This document shows, piece by piece, positions 43,342 through 52,086 of a stretch of 64,000 nt of DNA (position 1 is its first letter; each line of letters starts with the position of its first letter). The notes under the pieces are model-generated. The model worked only from the letters and a program-made list of their open reading frames with translations, was not told the DNA's origin and did not search any database. The position numbers and the translations under genes are program-made. Origin of the DNA: an uncultured Spartobacteria bacterium (GTDB taxonomy: Bacteria; Verrucomicrobiota; Verrucomicrobiia; Chthoniobacterales; JAATET01); NCBI GenBank assembly GCA_938011325.1, contig CALLUD010000029.1, forward strand, positions 1-64,000. The letters are read 5' to 3'.

Positions 43342-44381
43342 GGCGACTCGCATGCCTGATCGCTCTGGCGATCGCTGTTCCATTTTCCCTTGCGCGCGCC
43401 GGAGCGGACGAAGACTGGGCGGTCGTCGTCAAACTCGACGACGGCCCCGGCGTCACTCCTTCAAGCCGCGAGGAGGCCCTGCGCATCGCCCGCGGGCATT
43501 TCGCGAAGCACCGCGCCGCGTTGCAGAAATTCATCCGCGAGCATCCCTCCGATCCGCGCGTCTTCGATGCGAAGATCCGCCTCGCCGGCATCGACGCCGC
43601 GGAAGGAAAAATGGACAGCCAGCCCGCGAAGGTTCAGAGCGCGCTTCAGCAGCTGTTCGCGCTCGAGAAATCGAAGGACGTCCCCACCCAGAAACTCGCC
43701 GACGCCTCGTTCCATCGAATTTCCCTGCAAATGCAGACCTTCGAGGGCCGCGACGAGGAACTTCGCGAAGCGGTCGTCACCGCCGCACGAAATTTCGCCG
43801 CCCGCTTCCCCACCGACAAACGCTCTCCCCGGCTCCTCGTCGAGGCGGCCACGCAATGCGACAACCGCCCCGACCTCATGCGCGACCTCCTTGTCCAGGC
43901 CCGGTCGTTGTCACGCGAACCCGCCTTGAACGCGCGGATCGACGACGACATGCGCCGCCTGAACACGCTGGGGAAGCCGCTCGAATCCTCATTCAGCACC
44001 ATCCAGGGCAGCACGATTGACCTCACGAGGCTTCGTGGGAAAATCGTGGTGCTCGTCTTCTGGGCGGCCGAGTCGCCGCACTGCATCATGTGGATGCAGA
44101 GCTTTCTCGACGCGCTGCGCAAAACTCCGATGAACAATGTCGTCGTCATCGGAATCAGCCTCGACGAAAACCGCAAGTCACTCGACGAAGCGATGAAGGC
44201 GTTTGGCATCGACTGGCCGACGCACTTCGACGGCAAAGGCTGGGAAAACGCCGTCGCGCGCCCGCTCGGCATCAATGCGATTCCGACCGTCTGGGTGCTC
44301 GACAAAAAGGGCGTCCTTCGCACACTCAACGCCCGCGACAACTTCCAGACCTGGATCCGCAAGCTCCAGCTCGAGCGCTGA
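43338..44381 (+). CDS. Secreted TlpA/thioredoxin-fold protein lacking the first CXXC cysteine
   Basis: 347 aa. Signal peptide ends near 'ARA'. A helical repeat-like middle part (about 40-210) precedes a redoxin domain (about 225-345). The active-site strand reads 'VVLVFWAAESPHCIMW', where most family members have 'WCPPC'. The first Cys is Ser and only the second remains. The cis-Pro loop 'INAIPTVWVLDKKG' is intact. It is therefore unlikely to act as a normal disulfide reductase. ATG 43338 overlaps the upstream stop by 4 nt. Confidence 0.82.
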   Translation: MRRLACLIALAIAVPFSLARAGADEDWAVVVKLDDGPGVTPSSREEALRIARGHFAKHRAALQKFIREHPSDPRVFDAKIRLAGIDAAEGKMDSQPAKVQSALQQLFALEKSKDVPTQKLADASFHRISLQMQTFEGRDEELREAVVTAARNFAARFPTDKRSPRLLVEAATQCDNRPDLMRDLLVQARSLSREPALNARIDDDMRRLNTLGKPLESSFSTIQGSTIDLTRLRGKIVVLVFWAAESPHCIMWMQSFLDALRKTPMNNVVVIGISLDENRKSLDEAMKAFGIDWPTHFDGKGWENAVARPLGINAIPTVWVLDKKGVLRTLNARDNFQTWIRKLQLER

Positions 44382-44396
44382 TCCCGCAGAAGGCCG

Positions 44397-46799
44397 CTAC
44401 TCCGGCGAGGCGGCCCAGAATTTCTCGAAGGCTTCCTGCCAGTCCCGCGTCTCGACCTTCTTCCGTGCGGCGACGCTCATGCGCTGGCGCAGCGCGGGAT
44501 CCTCGCTCAACCGGCGAATGCGATCGGCCACCTGCTCGACATCCAGCGCTCGCGTGATGTAGCCGTCGACACCGTCGTCGATCAGGTCACGCGGTCCGCC
44601 GACATCGCTCACAATCACCGGCAGGCCGCTCGCGTGCGCCTCGAGAACGACATTGCCGAACGTGTCGGTCGTGCTCGGGAACACGAAGAAATCGGAGGAC
44701 GCATAGGCGATCGCCAGTTCCTCTCCACGCAGGTAGCCGGTGAAAATCGCGTCGGGCAGCAGTTGCTTCATCTCGCCGAGATAGGGCCCGTCACCCACGA
44801 AGATCGGGCGCACCGGCAGTTTCCATTCGGCGAGGCGTTTCGTCGCCGCGACGATGATGTCGAGGTTCTTCTCCTTCGAGATGCGGCCGACAAACAGCAT
44901 CGCGAGTTCGCCATCACGGAGTCCACGGGCTTTCCAGAACGCTTCGTCACGCCGCGATGGCACAAACAGATCGATGTCGAGTCCGCGTGGCAGAATCTTC
45001 AGGCGTTCCGCGGGAATGCCGCGTGAAATCCAGCTCTTCCGGTAGTCCTCCGAGTTCACCCACACGACATCGAGCTGGCTGTAGAACCAGTGCATGTAGT
45101 TCCACGTGAGCGTTTCCATGAACGAGTCGTCCGTGAGGATGCGCACGTATTGCGGGAAGTCGGTGTGGTAAATGCCGGCCGTGCGCAGGCCCATGATTTT
45201 CGCGGCGGCGAGGGCGACGAGACCAACCGGACCCGGCGTGGAAATGATGATCTCGCCGAAGTTTTCGCGCGCGATCCAGTCCATGATGTTGAGAATGGGC
45301 GGGAAGCTGAGCCGCTGGAGTTCGTATTCCGGAAGCTCGAATTCGCCGACCGGCGGGAAGTTTTTCAGCGGAATCCCCTGCTCGCTCATGTTGGAACGCG
45401 AGACCACGACCACGATGTCGTGCCCGGTGGCGACGCCCGCTGCCGTCATGCGTCGGATCGTCGTCGCGACGCCGTTCACGTCCTCGAGGGTATCGGTGAA
45501 CCAGGCGCGGCGGCGGTTTTTCAATTCCGGCGCGAGTTCGCCGCACGTCGTCCGGCACATCTCGCGAAGCCAGTCGCGCTTTGGCATGCGAAAGCCGTGC
45601 AGATACGGACTCAGCAGGGCCGCGAGCGGCACCAGGGGACTGATCGTCTGAATGCTCTCGATGATCTTTCCGGCGGTGAGCTGCTCGATGAACTGGCTGA
45701 AAAACCGGAAGCCAAGCTGGTTCGCGATCAGGTTCGCCATGAGGAACGCGCGCCGCTCGGGCTCGGGCACTCCCGAGGTCACCGTGGCCAGCGCGGCCTT
45801 CACGCTCGGTTGCGAGAAATAGCCCGACAGTTCCTTCCACAGCGAGCTGTTGCCCGCCCGTGCCATGTCGAAGATTTTCCCGCTCAACACACCCTGGGCG
45901 AGGAACCCGAGCTTTTCGCCGAGCGTAAACTCCGTCGGGTCCTTGCCTTCCATGAACCGGGAAAACGCCTTCTCAACGAGATTGATGCCCGGCTCATCGG
46001 CCCGCACGGCAAAGCGCGATTTGATGTATTGGAACGCGACGTTGTAGGTGCCGTGCGCCATCACGAGCGCATCGCCGGCGAGCCCTTCCATGGAGCAGCT
46101 GCCGCTGCGAACGTGATCGAGAAATTCCTCCGCCGTGCGACAGGGCGGCGTCGATGTCCATGCCCGGCCTGGTTGCACGCCGCCGTGATCGTCCGACCCG
46201 CCGATGAGCACCTTTTTCCACGGCTCGTCATGCGTCGGCTCAAGACCGGTCGCGGAAACGAACCGGTCGATGTCGCGGCTGGTGAGACGCGTGAGGGCAA
46301 ATTGCGCGGAGTCGCTCAACAACCGCGAGTAGCGTCCGTTGAGGCCCTCGAAGTGCCGGAACATCAGCACGAGCTTCTGGAAAAGAAGCGGCGTGAGCCG
46401 CTCGTTCAGCGCATGAAATGGATGCGCGACCGCGTGGACGAGGTTTTGTTCCGCGAGATAGGCCTGCAGGTCGTAGACGTTGTCCTTGATCGCCTGAATC
46501 TCCCGGTGCTGCGCTTCCGTCAGACCGAAAACGAGAATGTGCACGCGGCAACCCGTTTCCGGAAATGTCGCCGTGACCTCCTCGCTGAAGAAAACGCCCG
46601 GCAGCGCGCCGATCTCGAAACAGCCTTCGAGCGTGTCCTGATCGGTCAGCGTGATGAATTGCATGCCCGCGGCGCGCAGGCGGTCGTAGATCGCCTTTGG
46701 ATCCGAGTAGCTCGCGGGAAAGTCCAGCCGGCGAAGCGCCCAATCGGCCGCACGCGTGCTGTATTTCGAGTAAACGTGAAGGTCGGCGCGGGCGGTCAT
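44397..46799 (-). CDS. PHP-domain/glycosyltransferase family 4 fusion protein
   Basis: 800 aa. The N-terminal part (about 1-260) is PHP-like: 'DLHVYSKYST', 'TLTDQDTLEG', 'HAVAHPFHA' and 'GGSDDHGG', giving the expected His/Asp metal ligands. The C-terminal part (about 425-800) is a GT-B, GT4-type transferase with 'LPRGLDIDLFVP', 'LLFVGRISKEKNLDI' and the donor-binding 'PSTTDTFGNVVLEAHASGLPV'. The middle joins them without a clear linker. It may use a nucleotide sugar and add it to a lipid or sugar acceptor, with the PHP part as a possible phosphoesterase. It overlaps the deacetylase gene by 4 nt. Confidence 0.85.
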   Translation of the reverse strand: MTARADLHVYSKYSTRAADWALRRLDFPASYSDPKAIYDRLRAAGMQFITLTDQDTLEGCFEIGALPGVFFSEEVTATFPETGCRVHILVFGLTEAQHREIQAIKDNVYDLQAYLAEQNLVHAVAHPFHALNERLTPLLFQKLVLMFRHFEGLNGRYSRLLSDSAQFALTRLTSRDIDRFVSATGLEPTHDEPWKKVLIGGSDDHGGVQPGRAWTSTPPCRTAEEFLDHVRSGSCSMEGLAGDALVMAHGTYNVAFQYIKSRFAVRADEPGINLVEKAFSRFMEGKDPTEFTLGEKLGFLAQGVLSGKIFDMARAGNSSLWKELSGYFSQPSVKAALATVTSGVPEPERRAFLMANLIANQLGFRFFSQFIEQLTAGKIIESIQTISPLVPLAALLSPYLHGFRMPKRDWLREMCRTTCGELAPELKNRRRAWFTDTLEDVNGVATTIRRMTAAGVATGHDIVVVVSRSNMSEQGIPLKNFPPVGEFELPEYELQRLSFPPILNIMDWIARENFGEIIISTPGPVGLVALAAAKIMGLRTAGIYHTDFPQYVRILTDDSFMETLTWNYMHWFYSQLDVVWVNSEDYRKSWISRGIPAERLKILPRGLDIDLFVPSRRDEAFWKARGLRDGELAMLFVGRISKEKNLDIIVAATKRLAEWKLPVRPIFVGDGPYLGEMKQLLPDAIFTGYLRGEELAIAYASSDFFVFPSTTDTFGNVVLEAHASGLPVIVSDVGGPRDLIDDGVDGYITRALDVEQVADRIRRLSEDPALRQRMSVAARKKVETRDWQEAFEKFWAASPE

Positions 46800-47578
46800 G
46801 ACTTCCAGGCGCGTTGGCGTCCGAGCCAGTCCTCATAGGTGATCGCCTCCCGGGTCGCAAGCGCACGGATGATGCATTTTCTCGCGTGGTCCCGAATGGC
46901 CGGATAGCGCCAGTCCGGCGGATGCAGGCCAATGCGCACCAGCGGCAGGTCGCCGAGCGAGCGAAGCAGCGTGCTGTTCCAGACCAGACTCACGGCGCGG
47001 CGCCAGCCCGCACGCACGCTGTAAACGAGACTCTGCGACCCGTAGCGGCAATCCGACGCGAGATCATCCACGGTTCGCAGTCGCGTGGTGTATTGAAATC
47101 CCGCGCGGCGCACGGCCGCTGTTCCCCCCGGCCCCAGCAGCCAGGCCGGGGCAATGAAACCCGCCGGCTCCCAGCCAGCCCGCCGAAACTCGTCGCGCCC
47201 CTTCGTCACCCGCTCGAACGCCGCCTCCTCCTCGAGGTCGAAAAACTCCCCCTCGCCCGCCGTGTAGGATTCCGTGACCATCCGGCCGACAAGCGATTCG
47301 CCGCCACGTGGTTCGCGAAGATGAAAATATCCATGCAGCACCACCTCGTCTCCGGCGGCGACCCGCCCATCCACCCATCGGCAGAAACCGGCATCGTCCA
47401 GAAAGTGGCCTCGGTGGTGATGATTTGGCGTCACCAACAGAGAAACCCGCCCCACACCCCAGTCCATCAGGTCGCGTCGCATCACCTCGGCGGCTTCACG
47501 AGTGCCGGGGCTGACATCGTGAATCGACACAACAAGCCCCGGAGCGGCCGGTTTTTCTTTCTGTTGGGTTGTTTGCAT
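46796..47578 (-). CDS. Polysaccharide deacetylase-like protein (DUF2334)
   Basis: 260 aa. NodB-like TIM-barrel features: 'VVSIHDVSP' near residue 16 (catalytic Asp region), 'EVVLHGYFHLRE' with the His-x3-His type metal pair, 'GFIAPAWLLG' and 'IGLHPPDW' near the end. It probably removes acetyl groups from a glycan. It precedes the PHP-GT gene in a 4-nt overlap, which suggests a shared polysaccharide or glycolipid pathway. ATG 47578 is 48 bp from the divergent ftsH. Confidence 0.82.
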   Translation of the reverse strand: MQTTQQKEKPAAPGLVVSIHDVSPGTREAAEVMRRDLMDWGVGRVSLLVTPNHHHRGHFLDDAGFCRWVDGRVAAGDEVVLHGYFHLREPRGGESLVGRMVTESYTAGEGEFFDLEEEAAFERVTKGRDEFRRAGWEPAGFIAPAWLLGPGGTAAVRRAGFQYTTRLRTVDDLASDCRYGSQSLVYSVRAGWRRAVSLVWNSTLLRSLGDLPLVRIGLHPPDWRYPAIRDHARKCIIRALATREAITYEDWLGRQRAWKS

Positions 47579-47626
47579 TGAAAAGCCGCTTATGTTAACG
47601 GACACGATTGCCTCAACAGAAGTCTC

Positions 47627-49714
47627 ATGTCCGATAACGATCCACGCGCGCCCAAGAACAAACCTTCGAACGGCGGCGACCCTCAATTCAACTGGCGGGG
47701 CCTCGTCCTGTTCGCGATTGCGTTCGCGCTGATCGGCGGAGCGTTTTTCTTCCGGGGCGGCACCCTGTTGCAACCCGAAACCCTGCCGCTCCCGAAATTT
47801 GAACAGCTCGTCAAGGAGGGGCTCGTCATTTCCTCCGAAGATCGCCCGCTCAAGCTGGTCGTCGAGCAGGGCAACCAGACGCAGTATCTCTCCGGCTTTT
47901 ACAAGAGGTCCGTCACGAACAGCGAACCTCCCCCGCAGGAGCCGAAGGCGCCCCTCGGTGGAGTGAAGTCCGCGGATCAGCCGATCCCGTTCAAGGTCGA
48001 CATCTTTGCGCCGGTGAATGGCCAGGAAGTCCTCGAGCTTCTCAGGTCGGCGAATCTTCCTTACACGATCCAGCCCGAGTCGAACCTTCTGGCGACCACG
48101 CTCGTCGGCTTCCTGCCGATCGCCCTCTTCCTGCTGGTCCTCTATTTCTTCTTCCGCTCGCAAATCAAGATGGCGGGCAAGGGCGCGCTGAACTTCGGCA
48201 AATCGAAGGCGCGCATGCTCTCGCGCGACAAGAACAAGGTCACGTTCCGCGACGTGGCCGGCGTCGACGAGGCGAAGGAGGAGGTTCAGGAACTCGTCGA
48301 GTTTCTCAAGGACCCGAAGAAATTCCAGAAACTCGGCGGCCGCATTCCGAAGGGCGTCCTCATGGTTGGCCCTCCCGGAACGGGCAAGACGCTTCTCGCG
48401 CGCGCCATCGCCGGCGAGGCGGATGTGCCGTTTTTCTCGATCAGCGGATCGGACTTCGTGGAAATGTTCGTCGGCGTGGGCGCGAGCCGCGTGCGCGACA
48501 TGTTCGAACAGGGCAAGAAGTCGGCGCCATGCCTCATCTTCATCGATGAAATTGATGCGGTGGGTCGTCATCGCGGCCACGGTCTTGGCGGCGGCCACGA
48601 CGAGCGTGAACAGACGCTGAACCAGCTCCTCGTCGAGATGGACGGCTTCGACACGCAGGACGGTGTCATCATCATCGCGGCCACCAACCGGCCCGATGTT
48701 CTCGACCCCGCGCTGCTGCGCCCCGGCCGCTTCGACCGTCAGGTCACGGTCAACCTGCCCGACGTGAAGGGCCGCGAACAAATTCTGCGAGTCCACGCGA
48801 AGAAGGTGAAGATGGCCGAGGATGTCGATCTGGCTGTCATCGCCCGCGGCACCCCGGGCTTCTCGGGCGCCGAACTCGCGAACGTCATCAACGAAGCCGC
48901 ACTCAGCGCCGCACGTCGCGGCATGAAGGCCATCACGACCCGCGAGCTCGACGAGGCGCGCGACAAGGTGCGCTGGGGTCGTGAGCGTCGCAGCCTTGCG
49001 ATGGACGAGAAGGAGAAGATCGCCACGGCCTGGCACGAGTCCGGCCACGCCCTCCTGAACGTCGTGCTCGAACACACGCATCCGCTGCACAAGGTCACGA
49101 TCATTCCGCGCGGCCCGGCGCTTGGCGCCACGATGTATCTGCCCGAAGGCGACAAATACTCGACCCAGCGCAAGGAAGCCCTCGACCTGCTTGCCGTCAC
49201 CATGGGCGGGCGCATCGCCGAGGAGATGTTCACCAACGACATCTCGAACGGCGCCTCGGGCGACATCATGCAGGCCACGAAGCTTGCCCGTCGCATGGTT
49301 TGCGAGTGGGGCATGAGCAGCCTTGGAATGATTCGCTACAGCGAGGACAACGACCAGGTCTTCCTCGGCCGCGACATCGGCCGTTCCCGCGAATACAGCG
49401 AAGCCACCGCGCAGCAGATCGACAACGAGGTCAAAAAGCTCATCGACGACGCCTACGCTCGCGCCGCCGAGGTGCTCAAGGCCAATCGCGACAAGGTCGA
49501 GCTGATCGCCAAGGCACTGCTCGAATACGAGACGCTCGAAGGCTCTCAGGTGAAGGATTTGATCGAACTCGGGTATATGCGGAATCCGCCGGTGCCCGCT
49601 CCGAAGCCGCCGCCGCTGCCGCCGACACCGGTGGGCGACTCCACTCCGGAGCCGGTCAAGCCGCCCGAGGAGGATCTTCCGCCGGGAGGCCTCCCCGCTC
49701 CGACTCCTGCGTAA
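47627..49714 (+). CDS. ftsH: ATP-dependent zinc metalloprotease FtsH
   Basis: 695 aa. Two membrane helices (near residues 24-42 and 155-175) flank a periplasmic part. The AAA domain has Walker A 'GPPGTGKT' (about 248), Walker B 'IFIDEIDAVG' and the SRH 'ATNRPDVLDPALLRPGRFDRQ'. The protease has 'HESGHA' (about 470), so the middle residue is Ser where most have Ala. A Pro-rich tail ends the protein. It degrades membrane and cytosolic proteins. A strong terminator hairpin follows at 49752-49787. Confidence 0.95.
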   Translation: MSDNDPRAPKNKPSNGGDPQFNWRGLVLFAIAFALIGGAFFFRGGTLLQPETLPLPKFEQLVKEGLVISSEDRPLKLVVEQGNQTQYLSGFYKRSVTNSEPPPQEPKAPLGGVKSADQPIPFKVDIFAPVNGQEVLELLRSANLPYTIQPESNLLATTLVGFLPIALFLLVLYFFFRSQIKMAGKGALNFGKSKARMLSRDKNKVTFRDVAGVDEAKEEVQELVEFLKDPKKFQKLGGRIPKGVLMVGPPGTGKTLLARAIAGEADVPFFSISGSDFVEMFVGVGASRVRDMFEQGKKSAPCLIFIDEIDAVGRHRGHGLGGGHDEREQTLNQLLVEMDGFDTQDGVIIIAATNRPDVLDPALLRPGRFDRQVTVNLPDVKGREQILRVHAKKVKMAEDVDLAVIARGTPGFSGAELANVINEAALSAARRGMKAITTRELDEARDKVRWGRERRSLAMDEKEKIATAWHESGHALLNVVLEHTHPLHKVTIIPRGPALGATMYLPEGDKYSTQRKEALDLLAVTMGGRIAEEMFTNDISNGASGDIMQATKLARRMVCEWGMSSLGMIRYSEDNDQVFLGRDIGRSREYSEATAQQIDNEVKKLIDDAYARAAEVLKANRDKVELIAKALLEYETLEGSQVKDLIELGYMRNPPVPAPKPPPLPPTPVGDSTPEPVKPPEEDLPPGGLPAPTPA

Positions 49715-49742
49715 GTCGAAGCGCATTCCCCAGCGCGGCCGT

Positions 49743-51920
49743 ATGAATTTGAAGAGCACCGGAAGCCTCGCGCTTTTCGGTGCTCTTTCTTTTCTCCTCA
49801 TCGCCACCGCGGCCGAGCGTCCGGCGGATCCCGGCCAGGCGGAGGAGCGGACGAGTTTTCAAACCGCAGCGAAATGGGATCCGATGCTTCAACTCCGGTC
49901 CGATGTCGCGATGTGCTACGGCATCGGCCCCGACATCGCCGAGCGCATCGCCCGGTGGAAGGAGCAGGGTTACCGCGTGCATGTGATGACCGGCGTCGCG
50001 TGGGGAAAGTATCAGGACTACCTCTACGGTCGCTTCGACGGCACGAACCATGAGGACGAGGCGCAGACCGAGAAAAACGGCAAGGTCATCAGCCACGGTG
50101 GCGACGTCTACTACATGTCGCCTGGCGAGAATTACGGGAAATTCCTCGCGCAAGGCGTTCGCAGGGCACTCGAAGCGGGCGCGGAGGCGATTCATCTCGA
50201 GGAGCCGGAATTCTGGGCCCGCGCCGGCTGGAGCGAAGGGTTCAAGCGGGAGTGGAAGCAATATTACCACGAGGACTGGGTGCCGCCCGACAACTCGCCG
50301 GACGCCCAATACAAGGCCTCGAAGCTGAAATACTTTCTCTACCAGCGCGCGCTGAAACAGGTCTTCGACGTGGTCCGCGATTACAACAAGGAGCACGGCA
50401 CCGACGTGAAATGCTACGTGCCGACCCACAGCCTCATCAACTACGCGCTCTGGTGCATCGTGAGTCCGGAGTCCAGCCTGCTCAACGTCGGCGCCGACGG
50501 CTACATCGCGCAGGTCTGGACCGGCACCGCGCGCAGCCCGAACATGCTCGATGGTAAAAAGGCGGAGCGCACGTTCGAGACCGCCTTTCTTGAATATGGC
50601 GCGATGATGAACCTCGTGCGCGCGAGCGGCGCACGCGTGTGGTTCCTCAACGATCCGATCGAGGACAACCCCCGACACACGTGGGAGGACTATCAGCAAA
50701 ACTGGGAGAGCACGCTCACGGCGTCATTGCTCTGGCCGCAGGTCTGGCGTTTCGAGGTGATGCCATGGCCGGAGCGGATCTTCCATCGCAAGTATCCGAT
50801 CGAGGAGCCGAAGGGGCCGGATGACGAAGTCGAAAAGGCGCCCATCCCGCCCGCGTATGCCACGGAGTTGATGGTCGTGATCAATGCCCTCAACGACATG
50901 AACCAGAGCGAAGTCGAATGGGACTGCGGCACCCGCGACATCGGCGTGCTGGTCTCGGACTCGATGATGTTCCAGCGTGCGCAGCCAACGCCCTCCGATC
51001 CGTTTCTTGGTTCCTTCTTCGGGCTCGCGCTGCCGCTGGTCACACGCGGCATGCCCGTCGAGCCGGTGCAACTGGAGAACGCCACGCTGCCCAACGCGCT
51101 GACCCCCTACAAAATTCTGCTTGCGACCTACGAAGGCATGAAGCCCATGCGCGAAGAAGACAGTCGCGCGCTCGCGAAGTGGGTGCGCGACGGAGGCGTG
51201 CTGGTTTTTGTCGATGACGACGCCGATCCCTACAACGCGGTTAAGTCCTGGTGGAACTCCGCACCGCGCCAATTCGAGATTCCCCGTCACGCGCTCTTCG
51301 AGCATCTCGGGCTGGCAAAGGATGCCGCACCGGGCACGCATCGGGTTGGTCGTGGTGCGTTGATTTACAAGGCGCAGAGCCCAGCCGCACTCACCTACGA
51401 GACAAATGGCTCGAAAGTGATTCGCGACTGGGTGCGCGAAGCCTGCAAACTCGCCGACATCGAGTATCGCGAGAGCGGACACATGACTCTGCGTCGCGGC
51501 CGCTATGTCGTCGCCGCCGGGCTTTCCGACACCACCACGCTTTCCGGATCATTCGTGAGCCTGTTCGATCCCCATCTCGAAGTGCGGAAATCCATCACTC
51601 TCGAACCCGGCGATCGGCAACTCCTCGTCGATCTCGATCACAAGGACATCAAGACTCCGTCCGTCATCGCGGCCGCCTGCAAGATTCTTGGAGCAGAGAC
51701 CACCGAAGATGGTGCGTTTCGCTTCTACGCGGAAGGTCCGGATAAAATCGAGGCCGTCGCGCGAATTCGCCTCGCGAAAAAGCCCGCATCCATTCTCCTG
51801 GATGACGATCCCCTTCCCTCCGAAGCATCGGATTGGGACGAATCATCCAAAACCCTGCGCATCCGGTTCCCGAATTCCGCAAGCGGACACTGGCTGACGG
51901 TCCGGCAGTCTTATCCCTGA
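49743..51920 (+). CDS. Large secreted protein, putative glycoside hydrolase-like, family not identified
   Basis: 725 aa. Signal peptide of about 23 residues. The N-terminal half looks like a TIM barrel: 'GYRVHVMTGVAWGKYQDYL' and 'GAEAIHLEEPEFWARAGWSEGFKREW', with acidic residues at a likely strand end. After about residue 430 a glutamine-amidotransferase-like domain is suggested by 'YKILLATYEGMKPM' and 'WVRDGGVLVFVDDDAD', as in trimerisation domains of GH42-like enzymes. The C-terminus is beta-rich. I assign no specificity. The first 15 codons contain the ftsH terminator hairpin. The OprB porin gene follows on the same strand. Confidence 0.72.
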   Translation: MNLKSTGSLALFGALSFLLIATAAERPADPGQAEERTSFQTAAKWDPMLQLRSDVAMCYGIGPDIAERIARWKEQGYRVHVMTGVAWGKYQDYLYGRFDGTNHEDEAQTEKNGKVISHGGDVYYMSPGENYGKFLAQGVRRALEAGAEAIHLEEPEFWARAGWSEGFKREWKQYYHEDWVPPDNSPDAQYKASKLKYFLYQRALKQVFDVVRDYNKEHGTDVKCYVPTHSLINYALWCIVSPESSLLNVGADGYIAQVWTGTARSPNMLDGKKAERTFETAFLEYGAMMNLVRASGARVWFLNDPIEDNPRHTWEDYQQNWESTLTASLLWPQVWRFEVMPWPERIFHRKYPIEEPKGPDDEVEKAPIPPAYATELMVVINALNDMNQSEVEWDCGTRDIGVLVSDSMMFQRAQPTPSDPFLGSFFGLALPLVTRGMPVEPVQLENATLPNALTPYKILLATYEGMKPMREEDSRALAKWVRDGGVLVFVDDDADPYNAVKSWWNSAPRQFEIPRHALFEHLGLAKDAAPGTHRVGRGALIYKAQSPAALTYETNGSKVIRDWVREACKLADIEYRESGHMTLRRGRYVVAAGLSDTTTLSGSFVSLFDPHLEVRKSITLEPGDRQLLVDLDHKDIKTPSVIAAACKILGAETTEDGAFRFYAEGPDKIEAVARIRLAKKPASILLDDDPLPSEASDWDESSKTLRIRFPNSASGHWLTVRQSYP
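49752..49787 (+). terminator. Intrinsic terminator of ftsH, inside the next gene's signal-peptide codons
   Basis: aagagcaccg (49752-49761) pairs with cggtgctctt (49778-49787), a 10-bp perfect stem with a 16-nt loop, followed by tctttt. It begins 37 nt after the ftsH stop. It lies within the first 15 codons of the gene starting at 49743. Confidence 0.75.
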
Positions 51921-51987
51921 CCGGCGTCACTCTTCCCGCCCAACGAAGCGAGCCGAAGCGGTCACAATGCTTGCGCAAACAGCATCG

Positions 51988-52010
51988 GTCCGTGTTCCAT
52001 GGAACCGGAC
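51988..52010. repeat. Hairpin-forming palindrome before the OprB gene
   Basis: gttccatggaac (51994-52005) is a perfect palindrome. It is extended by gtccg (51988-51992) and cggac (52006-52010) with one unpaired base. It sits 67 nt after the upstream stop and 76 nt before the porin ATG. Terminator, operator or processing site are all possible; no T-run follows. Confidence 0.45.
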
Positions 52011-52086
52011 ATCGCACCACGAAGCCTCGGTCGTCCGAACCTCCTCGATGCAATTGTCCCGACGTTCTTCGTTTTTCCGTCACTCA

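Noticed and set aside
47579..49807. Upstream extension of the deacetylase frame across the whole of ftsH on the opposite strand
   Set aside because: The extra N-terminus is low-complexity and antisense to ftsH; the protein fold starts at ATG 47578.
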